Assembly: GCA_030762895.1 (NCBI GenBank)
Contig: CM061063.1
Span: forward strand, 74,831,836 to 74,895,835
From: Sophora flavescens
Lineage: Eukaryota > Streptophyta > Magnoliopsida > Fabales > Fabaceae
Direction of reading: 5' to 3'
Length of the DNA: 64,000 nt
Below are positions 62,301-64,000 of this stretch, one piece after another (position 1 is the first letter of the stretch; each line of letters opens with the position of its first letter). A program made the translations under genes and the position numbers. A model generated the notes under the pieces. It saw nothing but the letters and a program-made list of their open reading frames with translations. It made no database searches and had not been told where the DNA came from.

Positions 62301-64000
62301 AACTGCTTGTTCTTCTTACATTCTGGAGCTCAAATTTTCCATGTTTAATTTTAAAGCTTTATGGCACCACATAGGGATGATTCCCGTAGTCATGGAGAAA
62401 AAGAATTCATATTCAAATGTCCTAAAGGTTCTACAAGGTTAGATTAGGGTCTAAGAGAAATACAGGTCAAACTGCCTAGGTTTCAGTATAAAAAATGAAG
62501 AAAGAAAATTTAGGTGAGGTGAAACATAGGACTTCAAGGACTGTAGTCTACGGGGAGTGAAGCATGAAATAGAAACACAGAAAAACATGGCCTCACAGTG
62601 GTATCAGGCAATTGGTCCTTGAAGAGACAATGACTGTATCTTAGTTTTAATCCAATTACAAATAGGTTGAGGCAATCAACAACAACACGTTATAGCAGTC
62701 TATCTATACAAATTGACAGTGATTCTTATAAATAAAATTATGAAAAGAAAATGCAACGGCTATACCTGACGAAATAAAACCCATGCATAGCAGGTGTAAT
62801 GGATCGTCTCTGTGACCCCTAAAACACGCCAGGTCGACTTCAAAAGTTCAAGAATTTCTTCCGCTTCCTGCAAATAAGGTGAGCCACAGATGACACATTT
62901 CATAGAAATTTAAAAAAGTGGCACAATGTCCTTTCTATTTTACTTTGTAATTTCACATATCAAAGTTTCATTACAATTATCTTTTTTGCTTTTTTATAGA
63001 AAAATAAATTCATTAAGGAAGAGAATTACAAGATAGGAGGATAAGACATTCTCCACCAAAAAACTACAGAGAGATATAAATTTTATTCCAAGCCGTACAT
63101 TGCAACTAAATACATATTCTAAAGTAATCCTCTATTTCCTTTCCCTCTCATGTTAACAAAAATCAAAAGAAGCATCAATTGCATAGCTCATGTACTCAGG
63201 AACAACAAACTACATCACTTGTTATTGAAAATTTGAGCAAACAAAGAACCGCAAAGCGTAGCTTAGAAATAACAAGGATGGAAGGGCTCAAAATATCATG
63301 ATATAATGGCCTTGAAAAGAAAAAAAGACACCAACCTCTGTCAGCTTTCCCTCATCTAGCATGTCAAATACACTTAGAAGTAATTTCTCATATAGTCTGA
63401 CATTTAAGTGGTAACCATCAGCCCAGTGGCATATTTCACCAGTTAAGTCACCCCGAGCAGGTCTCTCAGCAAGTGGAATGGCAATCTCCCTCAGAGACCT
63501 CAAGCATTCTGTCCTTTGAAGTTCACCAGTTGAAGATGGGAGAAACTAAAAAGTAAATAAAAGGAGTGAAATAAAACAAGCACTGTTAGTAGAAATGTAG
63601 AATCATGTTAGCCACAGCCGATCAGACATAATACAAAGGTAAGCCAATTCTTATGATCTAATGCAAACAGAAGATGCAGTAATAAATAAAACATCTGAGT
63701 GGAGAACCACACACCTCAGATTCCTCAATCTTTGCCAAAAGAATCCTCAACTCATTTGTCTTGCGCCCAGATTCACCGAATCCAACGGCAGGGTGATGAA
63801 CAAGCCCTTCCTCCAAAACTTTTAACTGTACTGACACAAATTTGGAAATGTGCAACATAGACAAAAAAAAAGTTATTAGATATCATCAGCCTCATCTTTC
63901 CATCAACAGAATTACAGGCCAATAGAGTAGATGGAGAGCACAGAAGGTTCTAAAACAGATTATACTACCTGCCTCTTTTGCCATCTTATAAAAGCCTTCT
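38380..64000 (-). CDS. PATROL1: PATROL1 / UNC-13 homologue, MUN-domain (DUF810) protein, 5' end beyond window
   Basis: Munc13-like membrane-trafficking protein; Arabidopsis PATROL1 delivers the H+-ATPase AHA1 to the guard-cell plasma membrane (established). Twenty exons visible, 5' to 3': 63969->64000 (partial), 63715-63830, 63336-63545, 62766-62867, 61764-61985, 61035-61109, 60837-60917, 53722-53904, 53474-53629, 50635-50727, 43709-43780, 42495-42612, 41512-41690, 41194-41275, 40800-40904, 40611-40717, 39690-39767, 39522-39617, 38829-38924, 38380-38553 (stop TAG). All phases join, giving about 790 residues of an expected 1,100 or so; the N-terminal part is missing. Diagnostic stretches: HHPAVGFGESGRKTNELR, EICHWADGYHLNVRLYEKLL, SFLQSLLTPIQRWADKQL, DPISPQQRHAGSIVEVYR, FISGGDGLPRGVVENQVARV, LCHRSDSEASQFLKKQ. 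Introns carry two copia elements, TRIMs and a solo LTR, yet no exon is broken. Confidence 0.92.
44442..44657 (+). repeat. Copia-1 5' LTR (216 bp)
   Basis: Starts TGTACTGTACTTATC and ends TGTATTAACA, directly followed by the primer-binding site TGGTATCGCAAGC. It is nearly identical to 49133-49350. Confidence 0.92.
44683..45576 (+). pseudogene. Copia-1 gag, broken by a TAG before the zinc knuckle
   Basis: Starts at ATG 44683 with a proline-rich leader (MADSSPPPP), then a UBN2-type capsid domain (residues about 40-230) including DKNFVLWREQI and LHRFVVSPEIPP, and an Arg/Gly-rich segment. A TAG at 45574-45576 stops it. The same frame continues directly into a CCHC zinc knuckle (CQVCYKYGHTADIC, 45577-45618), so the break is a single nonsense change; a CAG-to-TAG transition is the simplest reading. 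Confidence 0.85.
45577..49118 (+). pseudogene. Copia-1 pol (protease, integrase, RT, RNase H), frameshifted
   Basis: After the zinc knuckle the frame shifts just before 45906, where the protease motif PDSGASFHVT appears. Integrase follows with its HHCC finger (WHLCLGHP...CAACCVGK) and catalytic segments (VFSDLWGQ, LQTDWGGEY, NGVVERKHR). A second shift lies near 47,125. A TAG at 47896-47898 interrupts RT just before QLDVNN. The RT core YVDDIIIIGS is at 48157-48186, with a further shift near 48,235. RNase H (ADWAADPDYRRSTSG, ARSSTEAKYRSL, TKHMEIDLFFVREKV) ends at TGA 49116-49118. Gene order is that of Ty1-copia. Confidence 0.9.
49133..49350 (+). repeat. Copia-1 3' LTR (218 bp)
   Basis: Follows the polypurine run at 49126-49132. 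Starts TGTACTGTACTTATC, ends TGTATTAACA, and is then followed by the target duplication AGGAT. Confidence 0.92.
49523..49760 (+). mobile_element. Copia-like solo LTR (238 bp)
   Basis: Begins TGTTAGAGTATTC and carries a TATA box (CTTATATAAAACAG near 49626-49639) and a T/C-rich downstream part ending ACTCTATTA. The flanks are an exact 5-bp duplication GCCTA (49518-49522, 49761-49765). No partner LTR or internal sequence is present, so an earlier full element was probably lost by LTR-LTR recombination. The 3' terminus TTA instead of ACA is presumably mutated. Confidence 0.65.
50871..51653. mobile_element. Compound of two TRIMs in opposite orientation
   Basis: The left part (about 50871-51113) is a minus-strand TRIM: degenerate 3' LTR, polypurine tract, and primer-binding site TGGTATCAGAGCTATCC (reverse complement, near 51067-51083), followed by only a stub of its 5' LTR. 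The right part (about 51115-51653) is a plus-strand TRIM: 5' LTR to 51335, primer-binding site TGGTATCAAAGCC at 51339, a roughly 70-bp interior, polypurine GGGCGTGAGGGGG, and 3' LTR 51423-51651. The two plus-strand LTRs share CCCCTAGCCGCCTTAATT, GTCCCACATCGCCTA and GGTTGAGTTAGGCC. No protein is encoded. Confidence 0.7.
51236..51279 (+). promoter_or_regulatory. snRNA-like USE plus TATA in TRIM LTR
   Basis: AGTCCCACATCG at 51236-51247 contains an exact match to the plant snRNA upstream sequence element consensus RTCCCACATCG. TATAAGG follows 26 nt later (51274). The same pair is in the 3' LTR (USE 51542-51553) and on the minus strand in the TRIM at 52964. Function is inferred only. Confidence 0.5.
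52964..53301 (-). mobile_element. Complete TRIM (338 bp) with target duplication
   Basis: On the minus strand: a 5' LTR (about 53187-53301) starting TGTTGAGATCCCACATCG, primer-binding site TGGTATCGGAGTC (about 53174-53186), a short interior, polypurine tract GGGCGTGAGGGAGTG and a 3' LTR (52964-53081). An exact GTTTT flanks both sides (52959-52963, 53302-53306). The LTRs differ at several positions. The element lies in the PATROL1 intron between exons 50635-50727 and 53474-53629, in the sense orientation of the host gene. Confidence 0.85.
54428..54627 (+). repeat. Copia-2 5' LTR (200 bp)
   Basis: TGTTAGAAAGCATATT to TACTCTTACA, followed directly by the primer-binding site. Virtually identical to the 3' LTR. 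Confidence 0.93.
54978..56449 (+). pseudogene. Copia-2 pol, 5' part (protease and integrase), interrupted by hAT
   Basis: Open from ATG 54978 for about 490 codons. The first 60 residues (MASNDSSSDSSATAQQ, AADYNDFLQFKAA) look like the linker usually found after the zinc knuckle; capsid and CCHC knuckle are missing. Protease motif WILDSGASDHMT follows near residue 63-75, then the integrase zinc finger (LEHQRLGHPS, CQSCQLGK) and the catalytic core (VHSDIWGPS, ILRTDNAREY, QQNGVAERKNRHLVE). At 56449 the frame enters the hAT insertion and continues about 89 codons to a chance stop at 56717. Confidence 0.9.
57083..58066. mobile_element. Non-autonomous hAT element B (984 bp) inside hAT A
   Basis: Exact 8-bp duplication CTTCCAGC at 57075-57082 and 58067-58074. 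Ends CTATGTTGCACGG and CGGTGCTACATAG are inverted repeats with two mismatches in 13. Subterminal regions are dense in GATACG/CGTATC motifs in both orientations. The centre contains (TA)n at about 57188-57214 and a CTTCTTCTT minisatellite. The frames across it (57619-58152 and others) are repeat artefacts; no transposase. Confidence 0.92.
57535..57760 (+). repeat. CTTCTT/CCTCAACCCAACACAG minisatellite in hAT B
   Basis: Roughly five imperfect units of a CTTCTTCTTCTTG run followed by CCTCAACCCAACACAG or CCTCGACCCAACAC, with spacer lengths of about 35-45 bp. Confidence 0.75.
58535..60352 (+). pseudogene. Copia-2 pol, 3' part (RT and RNase H), frameshifted
   Basis: Resumes after the hAT duplication with a proline-rich linker and the RT N-terminus (WRKAMLEEMAALHSNGTWEI, GCRWVYTVKIGPDG, FKARLVAKGYTQIFGLDY). 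A one-base loss near 59,140, where a QLDIKNAF-type motif is expected, destroys the frame. YVDDIVITGD remains readable at 59398-59427, and a stop follows at about 59,489. RNase H ends with TKHIEIDCHFVREKV and DQLADIFTKSL to TGA at 60350-60352. Several indels make this non-functional. Confidence 0.9.
60360..60565 (+). repeat. Copia-2 3' LTR (206 bp)
   Basis: Same sequence as the 5' LTR apart from an extra TTGAT-type unit in the GATTTGATTTGATT stretch, one extra C in GCATACATG, and T instead of A at the last base. Confidence 0.93.
61412..61451 (+). repeat. Poly-C run plus (CA)n microsatellite in PATROL1 intron
   Basis: Sixteen consecutive C (61412-61427) followed by an AC dinucleotide repeat of about 11 units. 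It should be length-polymorphic. Confidence 0.9.

Overview
The window is plant nuclear DNA, most likely from a legume. It is AT-rich, its genes have many small exons with GT-AG introns, and it is crowded with Ty1-copia elements, TRIMs, MITEs, hAT and MULE derivatives, a SINE and a Helitron remnant. The repeat families and the genes' similarity to soybean-type proteins suggest Fabaceae; I cannot name the species.

Layout. Positions 1-15,300 hold no complete host gene and are a transposon graveyard: an internally deleted Helitron (ending at 2210), a 4.3-kb LTR-bounded block with an exact 5-bp target duplication (4138-8413) that cut into an older inverted-repeat element, several MITEs, a hAT element (10091-11014), a 1.26-kb MULE foldback (11948-13204), a second MULE-type MITE and a tRNA-derived SINE. 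Positions 15,850-24,000 (+) carry a clade-II TGA bZIP transcription factor gene (TGA2/TGA6 type). Three minus-strand genes follow: NDUFA6/B14 of mitochondrial complex I (25273-27254), a spliceosomal-type cyclophilin PPIH/CYP22 (28108-32219) and, from 38380 to beyond the right edge, a PATROL1/UNC-13-like MUN-domain (DUF810) gene of which 20 exons are visible. Between 32.3 and 38.4 kb lie a MITE, a 192-bp tandem repeat and three GC-rich gene-like islands, one in a candidate Pack-MULE.

The PATROL1-like gene is greatly stretched by insertions confined to introns: a Ty1-copia element (44434-49350), a copia-type solo LTR (49523-49760), a compound of two TRIMs (50871-51653), an intact-looking TRIM (52964-53301) and a second Ty1-copia element (54428-60565). 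The last holds a hAT element (56450-58526), which holds another hAT element (57083-58066), each with an exact 8-bp target duplication. All exons keep phase, so the host gene looks functional.

The four host genes are unrelated housekeeping or regulatory genes: stress/defence transcription, respiration, splicing and membrane trafficking. They do not form a pathway. TGA and NDUFA6 converge; NDUFA6, PPIH and PATROL1 are in tandem on the minus strand. Points worth a second look are snRNA-promoter-like USE/TATA pairs with constant 26-nt spacing inside TRIM LTRs, an array of six AATCGACGT motifs with hairpins inside the giant LTR, and a copia element with nearly identical LTRs but a gag-less, frameshifted interior.
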